A DNA stretch of 64,000 nucleotides, from positions 1-64,000 of the forward strand of contig NZ_MAPV01000031.1 in NCBI RefSeq assembly GCF_001700505.1. Direction: 5' to 3'. A program made the translations under genes and the position numbers. This document shows, in pieces, positions 1-9,134 of the stretch; the first letter of the stretch is position 1, and each line of letters starts with the position of its first letter. The notes below the pieces were generated by a model. That model saw only the letters and a program-made list of their open reading frames with translations. It did not search any database and had not been told where the DNA came from. The stretch comes from Streptomyces mutomycini (GTDB lineage Bacteria > Actinomycetota > Actinomycetes > Streptomycetales > Streptomycetaceae).

Positions 1-1
1 G

Positions 2-97
2 CAGGGCGTCGACGCCCTGCCCGCCGCCTCCGCCCCGCTGCTCGACATCTCGGCCGAGGCCCACGCGGCCTGGCCGGTCCGCCTGTTCGCGTCCTGA
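2..97 (+). CDS. ureF: Urease accessory protein UreF, C-terminal end only
   Basis: The window opens inside a gene whose last 31 codons end in [20 protein letters not shown] followed by TGA. This matches the conserved C-terminus of UreF, part of the UreD-UreF-UreG complex that loads nickel into urease. It lies 44 bp upstream of ureG on the same strand, the usual actinobacterial order ureF-ureG-ureD. Only the tail is visible, so the call rests on the tail motif and on context. Confidence 0.8.
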   Translation, partial: QGVDALPAASAPLLDISAEAHAAWPVRLFAS

Positions 98-141
98 ACC
101 CGCGCCCCTCACCCCGCCCGTCACCACCAGGAGCCGCACCC

Positions 142-815
<674 letters not shown>

Positions 816-819
<4 letters not shown>

Positions 820-1595
820 GCGTCTCGGCCACCGCCCGGATCACGGCGGTCGCCGACGGACGGGGCGGCACGGCACTGCCGGTGCTGGAGAGCGACGGGC
901 CGCTCGCCGTGCGCCGGACCAGATCACCGGATCCCGCGTACGCGCGTGCCACCGTGGTCGGCGCGATGAGCGCGCCCCTCGGCGGCGACCGGCTAGCCAT
1001 CGAGGTCCGGGCCGAGGACTGCGCGCGGGTGACGGTGGACTCCGTCGCCGCCACCGTGGCGCTGCCGGGGGCGGGCCCGGACGCCGGCCCCGCCTCGTAC
1101 GACGTGCGGCTGCGCGTGGGGGAGGGGGCGGAGCTCCGCTGGCTCCCCGAACAGCTCGTCTCCGCCTGCGGCAGCGAGCTCGACATGACCACACGGGCCG
1201 AACTCGCGGGCACCGCACGCCTGGTGCTGCGCGAGGAACAGATCCTCGGCCGTCACGGAGAACGCACCGGGCGGCTCTCGACCCACCTCACGGTGCGAAG
1301 AGCCGGACGGCCACTGCTCGACCAGCAGTTGGCCTACGGGCCCGGGGCCCCCGGAGGCTGGGACGGCGCGGCCGTCCTGGGCGGTCACCGGGCCGTCGGG
1401 CAACTGCTCGTCGTCGACCCCGCGTACGACGACGGGCTTCCCGCGCCGCGGCTGATCGGCCCCACCGCCGTGCTCACCCCGCTCGCGGGCCCCGCTGTCC
1501 TGGTCACCGCGATCGCCGCCGACGCCCGCCTGCTGCGCACGGTGCTGGACGAAGCGCTGGAGACTCTGCAAAACGGGTCAAAGGGTGTGTGCTGA
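816..1595 (+). CDS. ureD: Urease accessory protein UreD
   Basis: This 259-aa protein matches UreD (UreH), the scaffold that binds apo-urease and channels nickel from UreG. Recognisable family segments include the [17 protein letters not shown]-like strand region and the central [19 protein letters not shown] region, typical of the family's 'W.PEp.i' strand. The gene starts inside the ureG stop (ATGA overlap) and closes the urease accessory operon. After it comes a weak hairpin (CTGAG-TTCG-CTCAG) just past the stop. The sequence is divergent, as UreD proteins usually are; context makes the call firm. Confidence 0.88.
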
Positions 1596-1755
1596 GACTG
1601 AGTTCGCTCAGCGGGACATGAAGCACCGGTTATTGGTTCGGTAAAGAAACATGTCTACGCCCTGTCTCAGCAACCTCACAGACGAAAGGATCCTCCCGCA
1701 CACGTAGAACGAACGCGCCGCCACCCGCGGCGCATCACGCAGGGGGAGGTTCCAC

Positions 1756-3333
1756 TTGAGACGCACAGCGATGCTCGGTCCGGCCGGCACTCTGATCGCG
1801 GGCACGCTCATAGCGGGGGCGATAGCCGCACCGGCCGCGGGTGCCGACAGCCGGCACCACGGCGACCGGGAGACCCGCGGTGTCCAGATCGCCGCGGCCC
1901 GGGCCGCGAAGGCCGGTATCGACTGGACGGACTGTCCGGCCGACTGGGCGATCGCCGCACCCATCCAGTGCGGCTGGGTGAGCGTTCCGCTCGACTATGC
2001 CAAGCCGAACGGCAAGCAGATCGAGCTCGCGGTCGACCGGCACGTCAGCACGGGTACGAAGGAAGAGCGCCAGGGCGCACTCGTCTACAACCCCGGAGGC
2101 CCCGGCGGCTCCGGTATGGCGTTCCCGAAGCGCATCGTCACGAAGAACCCGCTCTGGACGAAGACGGCGAAGGCTTACGACTTCGTCGGCTTCGACCCGC
2201 GCGGCGTCGGCCACTCGGCGCCGATCTCCTGCATCGATCCGCAGGAGTTCGTGAAGGCCCCGAAGGCGGATCCGGTCCCGGACAGCGAGGCCGACAAGTC
2301 GGCCCAGCGCAAGCTCGCGGCCGAGTACGCCGACGGATGCGCCGAGCGCAGCGGCGACATGCTGCCGCACATGACCACGCCCAACACCGCGCGCGACCTG
2401 GACGTCATCCGCGCCGCGCTCGGTGAGAAGAAGCTCAACTTCCTGGGCGTCTCCTACGGCACCTACCTGGGCGCGGTCTACGGAACGCTCTTCCCGGCGC
2501 ACGTACGCCGCATGGTCGTCGACAGCGTGATCAGTCCGGCGAAGGACAACATCTGGTACGAGGCAAACCTCAACCAGGACATCGCCTTCCAGACGCGCTG
2601 GAACGACTGGAAGGCGTGGGTCGCCCAGAACGACGCGGCCTACCACATCGGTGACACGCCCGAGAAGGTCGAGCAGGCGTGGCTGACGCTGCGGGCCGCG
2701 GCCAAGAAGAGCCCGATCGGCGGCGTCGTGGGCCCCGCCGAGCTCATCGGGTTCTTCCAGAGCGCGCCGTACTACGACTCCGCCTGGGCTCCCACCGCCC
2801 GGGTCTGGAGCGACTATCTGGGCGGCGACACCCAGGCGCTGATCGACGCCGCGGCACCCGACCTGTCGGACACCGCGGGCAACATCCGTGCGGAGAACAG
2901 CAACGCCGTGTACTCGGCGGTCGAGTGCGCGGACGCCAAGTGGCCCACCAGCTGGAGTAAGTGGGACCGCGACAACACCCGGCTGCACCAGGACTACCCG
3001 TTCATGACCTGGGCCAACGCCTGGATGAACCTGCCCTGTGCGACCTGGTCGTCCAGGCAGCAGACGCCGCTGGAGGTCCGTACCGGCAAGGGTCTGCCCC
3101 CGGTGCTGATCGTGCAGTCCACGCGCGATGCCGCCACTCCGTACGAAGGCGCCGTCGAACTGCACAAGCGCTTCAAGGGCTCCCGTCTCATCACCGAGAA
3201 GGGCGCCGGCTCCCACGGTGTCACCGGCCTGGTCAACCCCTGCGTCAACGAGCGGGTGGACGCCTACCTGCTCACGGGAAAGACCGACCGGAGCGATGTG
3301 ACGTGCACCCCGCACGCCACACCGAAGCCGTGA
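1756..3333 (+). CDS. Secreted alpha/beta-hydrolase, tripeptidyl aminopeptidase type
   Basis: This 525-aa protein resembles the Streptomyces SlpD/SlpE and tripeptidyl-aminopeptidase family, extracellular serine peptidases that take short peptides from N-termini. The start is TTG, chosen because an excellent Shine-Dalgarno (AGGGGGAGG, 1740-1748) sits just upstream. A Sec signal peptide covers roughly residues 1-30 and ends in AAPAAGADS. The oxyanion-region motif NPGGPGGSG is present. The nucleophile elbow is GVSYGTYLG (serine at about residue 234), the acid residue lies in STRDAATPYEGA and the histidine in GAGSHGV. It stands alone and ends at a strong bidirectional hairpin. Substrate is not determinable from sequence. 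Confidence 0.87.
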   Translation: MRRTAMLGPAGTLIAGTLIAGAIAAPAAGADSRHHGDRETRGVQIAAARAAKAGIDWTDCPADWAIAAPIQCGWVSVPLDYAKPNGKQIELAVDRHVSTGTKEERQGALVYNPGGPGGSGMAFPKRIVTKNPLWTKTAKAYDFVGFDPRGVGHSAPISCIDPQEFVKAPKADPVPDSEADKSAQRKLAAEYADGCAERSGDMLPHMTTPNTARDLDVIRAALGEKKLNFLGVSYGTYLGAVYGTLFPAHVRRMVVDSVISPAKDNIWYEANLNQDIAFQTRWNDWKAWVAQNDAAYHIGDTPEKVEQAWLTLRAAAKKSPIGGVVGPAELIGFFQSAPYYDSAWAPTARVWSDYLGGDTQALIDAAAPDLSDTAGNIRAENSNAVYSAVECADAKWPTSWSKWDRDNTRLHQDYPFMTWANAWMNLPCATWSSRQQTPLEVRTGKGLPPVLIVQSTRDAATPYEGAVELHKRFKGSRLITEKGAGSHGVTGLVNPCVNERVDAYLLTGKTDRSDVTCTPHATPKP

Positions 3334-3342
3334 CCACCTGAC

Positions 3343-3383
3343 GTGAGCGGGCGGCCGATGACATCGGGCGGCCGCCCGCTCAC
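3343..3383. terminator. Bidirectional terminator hairpin
   Basis: A perfect 14-bp inverted repeat (3343-3356 and 3370-3383, arm GTGAGCGGGCGGCC) with a 13-nt loop sits between two convergent genes, the secreted peptidase and the epimerase. There is no U-tract, as is usual for Streptomyces terminators. Confidence 0.7.
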
Positions 3384-3405
3384 CCCCCGGACCGGGGCGG
3401 CGCGC

Positions 3406-4455
3406 TCATGCGTCGCGGTCGTACCGGTTCAGCCAGGCATCCTCCGCCGCGTAGTCGAAGAGCGTCTCGCCGTAGCCGCGCACCATCTTCGGAAAGACCT
3501 CCTTCCAGTCACGTCCGTCGAGCTGTGCGACGAGCCACTCGACGGTCTGCGGCAGTGACCGCGCGTACTCCGTCACCGGGCGGTAGCCCAACTCCTGTTC
3601 GGCGGCCGACATGTCGTAGACGACAGGATGCGCACCGCTCCACGGAGTCTCACCCACGCCCCTGTCCGGCGGCGCGCCCGCGACCAAGACGGTCTCGGTC
3701 TCCAGCCCGAGTACGCCGTCGACCGCCGCGCCGATCTCCGCGACGGTCGGAGCCTGTGGGTCCCCCGCGTTGAGGACCCGGGAGGCCGGCCGCAGCGCGG
3801 CGAGCCGTATGAGCTCGGCGACATTGGACACATGGACCGGATGGAAGCGGCTCGCCCCGCCGTACGCGAGGACCCGTCGCCTGCGCCCGTCCAGCAGACG
3901 CTTCACGAAGTACAGCTCTCGCGGTGTGCGGCAGTGCGCTCCGTGTATCGCGCCCGCCCGCAGCAGAGTCACCGGCAACGCGTCGCCTGCCGCAAGCAGC
4001 TCCTGTTCCAGCGCGGCCTTCCTCGTTCCGTACGTCGAGTCCCCCGGCGTCACCGTGCGCTGCCTCTCCGGGATCGGCACCGGATACCGGGGGAAGCCGT
4101 CCGGCTCGCCCTGCGTGTCGAAACTGCGGCCCTGTTCGTCCTCGTACACCGCGCCGCTGGAGACCACGACCGCGGACCCGACCCGGTCCGCCGTCCCCGT
4201 CAGCTGTGCGGCATGACCCCGGCCGAAGGCGACCATGTCGACGAGGACGTCGCAGCCGTCCTCGAGCGCGCCCGCCAGGGCGCCCTCGACCTCGCGGTCG
4301 AGGGCGAGGGTGCGGACGTCATCGCCCCAGGTGTCGTCGCGGCCACCGCCACGGGAGGCCGCGGTCACCTCCCAGCCGTCCGCGGCCAGAGCCCTCACCG
4401 CGGCCCGGCCGATCTGTCCCGTCGCGCCCAGCACGAATGCCCGTCCTCTGCTCAT
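3406..4455 (-). CDS. NAD-dependent epimerase/dehydratase (extended SDR)
   Basis: This 349-aa protein has an N-terminal Rossmann fold with the dinucleotide motif GATGQIG at about residues 10-16 and the SDR catalytic pair in STYGTRKAALE (Tyr-x3-Lys). The length and the C-terminal substrate-binding half fit the extended SDR family (NAD-dependent epimerase/dehydratase). The substrate, possibly a nucleotide sugar, cannot be read from the sequence. The gene is monocistronic, convergent with the secreted peptidase, and the first ATG (MSRGRAFVLG) puts the nucleotide-binding strand right at the N-terminus as expected. Confidence 0.85.
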   Translation of the reverse strand: MSRGRAFVLGATGQIGRAAVRALAADGWEVTAASRGGGRDDTWGDDVRTLALDREVEGALAGALEDGCDVLVDMVAFGRGHAAQLTGTADRVGSAVVVSSGAVYEDEQGRSFDTQGEPDGFPRYPVPIPERQRTVTPGDSTYGTRKAALEQELLAAGDALPVTLLRAGAIHGAHCRTPRELYFVKRLLDGRRRRVLAYGGASRFHPVHVSNVAELIRLAALRPASRVLNAGDPQAPTVAEIGAAVDGVLGLETETVLVAGAPPDRGVGETPWSGAHPVVYDMSAAEQELGYRPVTEYARSLPQTVEWLVAQLDGRDWKEVFPKMVRGYGETLFDYAAEDAWLNRYDRDA

Positions 4456-4520
4456 ACGGGAAACGCTACGGCCGCCCCGGCCGCCGGAACAGGGACATCT
4501 GCCCGCAGCAGATTCCCCGC

Positions 4521-5231
4521 TCAGCGTGAGCGGCGCGGGAACTTCCTGGACTCCTCGGCCTGCGTGGCCTTCGCCTTGACCGCGTACTCGTCGACGTACT
4601 CCTGGCCGGAGAGGTTGAGGATGGCGTACATGATCTCGTCCGTGACCGCCCGGATCGCCGCCTTCTGGTCCTCCAGGCCGGCGTAGCGGGAGAAATCGAG
4701 CGGTTCCCCGAACCGGATCGTGACCCGCTTGACCTTCGGCACCTTCTGTCCGGGCGGCTGGATCTCGAACGTTCCGACCATCGCGCAGGGGATGACGGGG
4801 ACCCCCGCCCTGATGGCCATCACCGCGACCCCGACCTTGCCCTTGTACAGCCGTCCGTCGTGCGAGCGGGTGCCTTCCGGATAGATGCCCAGCAGCTCAC
4901 CCTTGCTCAGCACCCCCAGCCCTTCACGGATCGCCGCCTGTCCCGCTTCCTTGCCGGACCGGTCCACGGGGATCTGCCCGATGCTGTGGAAGAACGCGGC
5001 GGTCAGCTTGCCCTTGATGCCGGGGCCGGTGAAGTACTCCGCCTTCGCGAGGAACGTGATGCGGCGCTTGAGGATCGCGGGCATCAGGAAGTGGTCGGAG
5101 AAGGAGAGATGGTTCCCGGCGACGATGGCCGCACCCTCGTCGGGAATGTGTTCCAGTCCCTCGATGCGGGGCCGGAACGTCAGCCGCAGCAAGGGGCCCA
5201 GCACGACATGCTTAAGGACGTAATAGAACAC
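4521..5231 (-). CDS. 1-acyl-sn-glycerol-3-phosphate acyltransferase (PlsC family)
   Basis: This is a phospholipid-biosynthesis acyltransferase of about 236 aa. The catalytic HX4D motif is NHLSFSDH and the substrate-binding motif is YPEGTRSHDGRLYKGKVG. The N-terminal segment FYYVLKHVVLGPLLRL is hydrophobic, which fits membrane association. I chose the GTG at 5231 because a GAGGAG Shine-Dalgarno lies 6 nt upstream and family members begin with a 'FYY.LK' segment; the frame remains open to an ATG at 5288, which would add 19 non-family residues. Probable function: acylating lysophosphatidic acid at the inner membrane face. Confidence 0.87.
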   Translation of the reverse strand: MFYYVLKHVVLGPLLRLTFRPRIEGLEHIPDEGAAIVAGNHLSFSDHFLMPAILKRRITFLAKAEYFTGPGIKGKLTAAFFHSIGQIPVDRSGKEAGQAAIREGLGVLSKGELLGIYPEGTRSHDGRLYKGKVGVAVMAIRAGVPVIPCAMVGTFEIQPPGQKVPKVKRVTIRFGEPLDFSRYAGLEDQKAAIRAVTDEIMYAILNLSGQEYVDEYAVKAKATQAEESRKFPRRSR

Positions 5232-5798
5232 AGCTATCTCCTCGTCTTCCGGACCGGGCCGGTCGCCGCGTTCTGCCAGGTCACGCACGCTGTTGTTGCT
5301 CTGGTCGGCTCGGTCGCACCGCCTGCCCCGGCCCGGCCCCTCCGGAACGGGTACCCGCTCCTCGCCGCCTTACCTGATGGCTCATCAGTCGATGGTCCTC
5401 AGACCATGGTCCGTACGAACCCCGTGCTTCTCCTCGGTGATCGATCGTAGCCCTGTTTCGGGTGCTACCGGGAAGTTGCGCGGGACGGGCCGCCGGGCCT
5501 CGGTACCCGGGCCGCGGAAAGTGTGCGGGACGGTGCCGACCCCGGGCCGGGGGCAGAACTGGCGGGAGTGCGATCCGCGTCCAGCCCCGGCTCGCCGTCC
5601 ATCAGCTGCCTGCCGCCGAGCGGGCGGGACCGAGTGCCACCGAGCGGGCGATCGCGCTGCGCATCCTGAAGTGCGTCGGCCGGACCGCAGCGTCGGACAT
5701 CCGCCCCGGAGCACTACGGGGCGGACGCGGCTCCTGCCTGACGCGGCGGGACGCAGGGAGCGGTGCGAACGCACACGCGCGCCTGCGCAAGCGGCCCC
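5232..5798. other. 567-bp region without a supportable gene
   Basis: Open frames here are short and show no recognisable protein sequence. The part next to the acyltransferase start should hold its promoter. Two small inverted repeats are visible: TGATG-gct-CATCA near 5378-5390, and ATGGTC/GACCAT near 5392-5408. No tRNA-like or riboswitch-like fold was recognised. Confidence 0.4.
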
Positions 5799-6176
5799 TT
5801 ACCCCCGCACCAGTCGCCCCAGCGCCCACCGTGCCGGGCCGGCATAGGCGGCGAGCGCGACGGCAGGCCCTTCGATCCGGAGTGTCGTGGCCGATCCGCC
5901 CGGCCGGCGCAGGACCTCGTGAAGCAGACGCAGACGCACCGGTCCGAGCAGAACACGCCACGTCCACAGCCGCCGCTCCTCGTCCACGGACTCGACTGCG
6001 AAGGCCGCTCTGACGCCGAACAGCGAGACGATCTCACCCCGGGTGCCCGGCACGATCCGTCTGTCGTCCACGCGCACCGCCCTGATCTGCGGCGACCACG
6101 ACGGCCAGCACGCGGGTGTGACGTAACGCAGCCACACGTCCTCGGGCGACGCCGGCCCTTCGGCGCGGAGCGTCAT
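5799..6176 (-). CDS. SRPBCC (START-like) ligand-binding protein
   Basis: This protein of about 125 aa resembles the polyketide-cyclase/dehydrase SRPBCC superfamily, with small hydrophobic-pocket folds. The visible signature is the segment SPEDVWLRYVTPACWPSWSPQI, the family's 'vW....d...wp.W.p.i' opening, followed by alternating strands and a long C-terminal amphipathic helix (ALAAYAGPARWALGRL). The ATG at 6176 is favoured because it opens directly into this signature; no strong ribosome binding site is visible. It lies 25 bp downstream of the HU-like gene on the same strand, so the two are probably cotranscribed. Ligand unknown. Confidence 0.72.
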   Translation of the reverse strand: MTLRAEGPASPEDVWLRYVTPACWPSWSPQIRAVRVDDRRIVPGTRGEIVSLFGVRAAFAVESVDEERRLWTWRVLLGPVRLRLLHEVLRRPGGSATTLRIEGPAVALAAYAGPARWALGRLVRG

Positions 6177-6201
6177 GACCGCCACAGGCCCGGTACCCGC
6201 G

Positions 6202-6456
6202 TCATCCGGCCCGGTCGTGGACGAACTCGTTGAGGGCCTTGCCCGGCCGCAGGGCGGCCTCCCCGCCGACGATGTGGAAACTGCCGAAGCCGACCAGAGT
6301 GACCGTCCTGCCCGCCTTGAGCGCCTCGGCGACGGCACCGGCCTCCGCGACCGTGCCGAACACGGCGTCGACGACCCGGCCGATCTGCTCGGCCGGCAGC
6401 TCGCCGCCGGCCGCGGTCTTACGCCCGATCGCCTCCACCAACCCGGACCTGTCCAT
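6202..6456 (-). CDS. HU-like protein lacking the DNA-binding beta-arm
   Basis: This 84-aa protein has the HU/IHF dimerisation core. The N-terminal helix pair is MDRSGLVEAIGRKT...IGRVVDAVFGTV, the strand motif is TVTLVGFGSF, and the C-terminal helix is RPGKALNEFV. Between GFGSF and RPGKAL there are only 9 residues (HIVGGEAAL), whereas canonical HU has about 29 there, including the RNPQTG arm tip that intercalates into DNA. The protein therefore lacks the beta-ribbon arms. The ATG at 6456 gives the standard HU N-terminus, although the frame is open further upstream. It may act as a dimeric scaffold or a partner of other HU proteins; this is inference. Confidence 0.78.
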   Translation of the reverse strand: MDRSGLVEAIGRKTAAGGELPAEQIGRVVDAVFGTVAEAGAVAEALKAGRTVTLVGFGSFHIVGGEAALRPGKALNEFVHDRAG

Positions 6457-6637
6457 GCGCAGCACCCTTTCCGCCGAGGAAGACGTGCGACGGAAACGAC
6501 CCGCCCACTCGCACCGGCCGGGTCTTCCGCCACACAGTGGCACAAGGGTGTCACCGCGGAGGCGTCCCCGCACGGCGGGCGGCACGGCTGACCGGCTGCG
6601 GGGGAACCGTCCGGAACGCCGTGCCCCGGCTCGTGCC

Positions 6638-6796
6638 TCAGGTGTCGCGGGTGGCGACCATCCCCAGCGTGGCCAGCCCGAGGACCACCCAGCCGAACCA
6701 GAGCCAGCCATTGCTCCCCAGTGCCACCGAGTACGCCGTCACCGCGACCAGCGCGCCGACGGTGAGCACTCCCATGGTCTTCGTGGATCCAGGCAT
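6638..6796 (-). CDS. Small two-helix membrane protein
   Basis: This 52-aa protein is predicted to have two transmembrane helices: GVLTVGALVAVTAYSVAL and WLWFGWVVLGLATLGMVA. The ATG at 6796 has a GAGGAG Shine-Dalgarno 9 nt upstream; an in-frame ATG at 6844 would add 16 residues without such a site. It sits 67 bp downstream of the CtaG-type gene on the same strand, so it may be cotranscribed with it. I do not recognise a named family. Base composition and the ribosome binding site favour a real gene. Confidence 0.55.
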   Translation of the reverse strand: MPGSTKTMGVLTVGALVAVTAYSVALGSNGWLWFGWVVLGLATLGMVATRDT

Positions 6797-6863
6797 GAGC
6801 ACACGCTCCTCACCCGGCCGCACGGCCGTTGCAGCCATGGTCACCCCTCGGGCGGGCCCACCG

Positions 6864-7814
6864 CTACTGTCCGCGTGCCTGCAGTGAGGCGAGATAGGCG
6901 TTGTAGGCCTTCAGCTCCTGGTCGCCGTCACGGTCGGCGGCACGGTCGGAACGCTTGGCCGTCCGCTGCTCGGAGCGGTACCACTGGAAGACCAGCGCGA
7001 TCAGCACCAGCACGGACGGGATCTCGCTGAACGCCCAGGCGATCCCGCCGGCCGCGGTCTGGTCGGCCAGGGCGTCGATGCCGAGCGAGGCCGGAGGATT
7101 CTCGTACGCCTTCACCATCGGCTGGCTCGCCATCATCAGCGCGATCCCGAAGAACGCGTGGAACGGCATGCCGGCGAAGAGCTCCAGCATCCGCATCACG
7201 TAGCCGGGCCGGTGCGGGCCGGGGTCGACGCCCATGATCGGCCAGAAGAACACCAGGCCGACCGCCAGGAAGTGCACCATCATCGCGATGTGGCCCGTCT
7301 TCGACCCCATCAGGAAATCGAACAGCGGGGTGAAGTAAAGCCCGTACAGGCTCGCGATGAAGAGCGGGATAGTGAAGACCGGATGCGTGACGATCTTCAT
7401 GTAACGGCTGTGCAGCAGCTTGAGCAGCAGCTCGCGCGGACCTGTGCGGCCCCGCCCTGCCACCGGCAGCGCCCGCAGCGCCAGCGTCACCGGAGCGCCG
7501 AGCAGCAGCAGGATCGGCGACACCATGCTGATCACCATGTGCTGCACCATGTGCACGCTGAACATGACCATGCCGTAGTCGTTGAGTCCCGTGCACATCA
7601 CCAGGGCGATGGACAGTACGCCGACGGCGAAGAGCACGGTCCGGTTCACCGGCCAGCCGTCGCCCCGGCGGCGCAGCCGCACGACCCCGTAGCCGTACAG
7701 GGCGAGTGCGACGAGGCAGCCGATCAGGAAGAACGGGTCCGCGGAGAACTCCAGCCCACGTCCCAGCGTGAACGGCGGCAGATCCATGTTCATGCCGTGC
7801 CCGCTGTGATCCAT
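6864..7814 (-). CDS. Cytochrome c oxidase assembly protein (caa3 CtaG type)
   Basis: This 316-aa polytopic protein with about seven hydrophobic helices matches the CtaG/Caa3 family implicated in assembling aa3/caa3 cytochrome oxidase copper centres. Conserved family features include NDYGMVMFSVHMVQHMVISM, with several His and Met residues suitable for copper, and the HFLAVGLVFFWPIMGVDP segment. The N-terminus MDHSGHGMNMD is also His/Met-rich. I chose the ATG at 7814 because it has a GGGAG site at the proper distance and begins with that metal-binding peptide; a longer open frame reaches 7910. Confidence 0.85.
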   Translation of the reverse strand: MDHSGHGMNMDLPPFTLGRGLEFSADPFFLIGCLVALALYGYGVVRLRRRGDGWPVNRTVLFAVGVLSIALVMCTGLNDYGMVMFSVHMVQHMVISMVSPILLLLGAPVTLALRALPVAGRGRTGPRELLLKLLHSRYMKIVTHPVFTIPLFIASLYGLYFTPLFDFLMGSKTGHIAMMVHFLAVGLVFFWPIMGVDPGPHRPGYVMRMLELFAGMPFHAFFGIALMMASQPMVKAYENPPASLGIDALADQTAAGGIAWAFSEIPSVLVLIALVFQWYRSEQRTAKRSDRAADRDGDQELKAYNAYLASLQARGQ

Positions 7815-7870
7815 CTGTTCACTCCCGCTGGGGACGTCCCCGATTCGTGCCGGTTGTCCGGTCCAGACTA

Positions 7871-7908
7871 GAACCGCCCCCGGCCGGAGGTGCGGCCGGG
7901 GGCGGTTC
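7871..7908. terminator. Terminator downstream of pfkA
   Basis: A perfect 15-bp stem (7871-7885 with 7894-7908, arm GAACCGCCCCCGGCC) with an 8-nt loop lies 17 bp past the pfkA stop, between pfkA and the next same-strand gene. Confidence 0.75.
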
Positions 7909-7925
7909 ACGGGGCGTCGGGACGG

Positions 7926-8951
7926 TCAGAGCACGACCTGGGCCTCTGCGTAGCGCTCGGCCGGGACCGTCTTCAGGGTCTCCACGGCCGCCGCCAGCGG
8001 AACCATCGTGATGTCCGTGCCGCGCAGCGCGGTCATCATGCCGAACTCACCGCGGTGGGCGGCCTCCACCGCGTGCCAGCCGAAGCGGGTGGCCAGGACA
8101 CGGTCGTAGGCGGTGGGGGTGCCGCCGCGCTGCACATGGCCGAGGATCACCGGGCGGGCCTCCTTGCCGAGGCGCTGCTCCAGCTCACCGGAGAGCTGCG
8201 TCGCCACACCGGCGAAGCGCTCGTGGCCGTAGATGTCCTTCTTGCCCTGGCTGAACTCCATGGAGCCCTCCCGGGGCTTGGCGCCCTCCGCCACGACCAC
8301 GATCGCGAACTTCTTGCCGTCCGAGAAGCGCCGGCCGACCAGTTCGGTCAGCTCGTCGATGTCGAAGGGCCGCTCGGGTACGACGATGGCGTGCGCGCCG
8401 GCCGCCATGCCGGAGTGCAGCGCGATCCAGCCGGTGTGCCGGCCCATGACCTCGACGATCAGCACGCGCTGGTGCGACTCGGCCGTCGTCTTCAGCCGGT
8501 CCAGCGCCTCGGTGGCGACCCCGACGGCCGTGTCGAAACCGAAGGTCACGTCGGTGGAGGCGATGTCGTTGTCGATGGTCTTGGGCACACCGACGATGGG
8601 CAGGCCCGCCTCGGAAAGGAGGTTGGCGGCCTTCAGCGTGCCCTCGCCGCCGATCGGTATGATCGCGTCCAGGCCGAGGTCCGCGACATGGCCCTTCGCA
8701 CGCTCCACGCCGTCACGCAGATGCGCGGGCTGGACGCGGGAGGAGCCGAGGATCGTGCCGCCGCGGGCGAGGATGCCGCCGACCGCGTCGAGGTCGAGCT
8801 TGCGGTAGTCGCACTCGAGGAGGCCCTTCCAGCCGTCGTGGAAGCCGATGACCTCGTCGCCGTGGTCGACCACCGCGCGGTGCACGACGGAACGGATGAC
8901 GGCGTTGAGGCCGGGGCAGTCGCCGCCGGAGGTGAGCACACCAATTCGCAT
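7926..8951 (-). CDS. pfkA: 6-phosphofructokinase
   Basis: This 341-aa phosphofructokinase phosphorylates fructose 6-phosphate in glycolysis. The N-terminal nucleotide loop is LTSGGDCPGLN, the second nucleotide-site motif is PIGGEGTLK, the catalytic motif is PKTIDNDI, and the substrate-site motif EVMGRHTGWIA is intact. The GGEGT/PKTIDND combination is that of the actinobacterial group, in which ATP- and PPi-dependent members are close relatives; the Gly at the GGEGT position points to ATP use, but this is not certain. It is transcribed alone, flanked by hairpins on both sides. Confidence 0.94.
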   Translation of the reverse strand: MRIGVLTSGGDCPGLNAVIRSVVHRAVVDHGDEVIGFHDGWKGLLECDYRKLDLDAVGGILARGGTILGSSRVQPAHLRDGVERAKGHVADLGLDAIIPIGGEGTLKAANLLSEAGLPIVGVPKTIDNDIASTDVTFGFDTAVGVATEALDRLKTTAESHQRVLIVEVMGRHTGWIALHSGMAAGAHAIVVPERPFDIDELTELVGRRFSDGKKFAIVVVAEGAKPREGSMEFSQGKKDIYGHERFAGVATQLSGELEQRLGKEARPVILGHVQRGGTPTAYDRVLATRFGWHAVEAAHRGEFGMMTALRGTDITMVPLAAAVETLKTVPAERYAEAQVVL

Positions 8952-9095
8952 TGCCCGGGAAACCTTTGCAACGTGGGCCGACGCCGGACCACGTCGTCCG
9001 GTTGGATCCCCGCCACCCTACCGGCGCGGGGTGGCCGGACCGAACCCACTGTCCGACTGCTGGACGTCCACCGGATGTACACAGGTCACACGCAC

Positions 9096-9125
9096 GCGGA
9101 CCGGCCCCCGGGAGGGCCGGTCCGC
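9096..9125. terminator. Terminator downstream of murT-gatD
   Basis: A perfect 12-bp inverted repeat (arms 9096-9107 and 9114-9125, GCGGACCGGCCC) with a 6-nt loop lies 9 bp after the gatD stop. Confidence 0.72.
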
Positions 9126-9134
9126 AACGGTACG

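Noticed and set aside
1735-3315. Long minus-strand open frame (526 codons) opposite the secreted peptidase gene
   Set aside because: Shadow of the real gene; no domain, and high-GC wobble keeps frames open.
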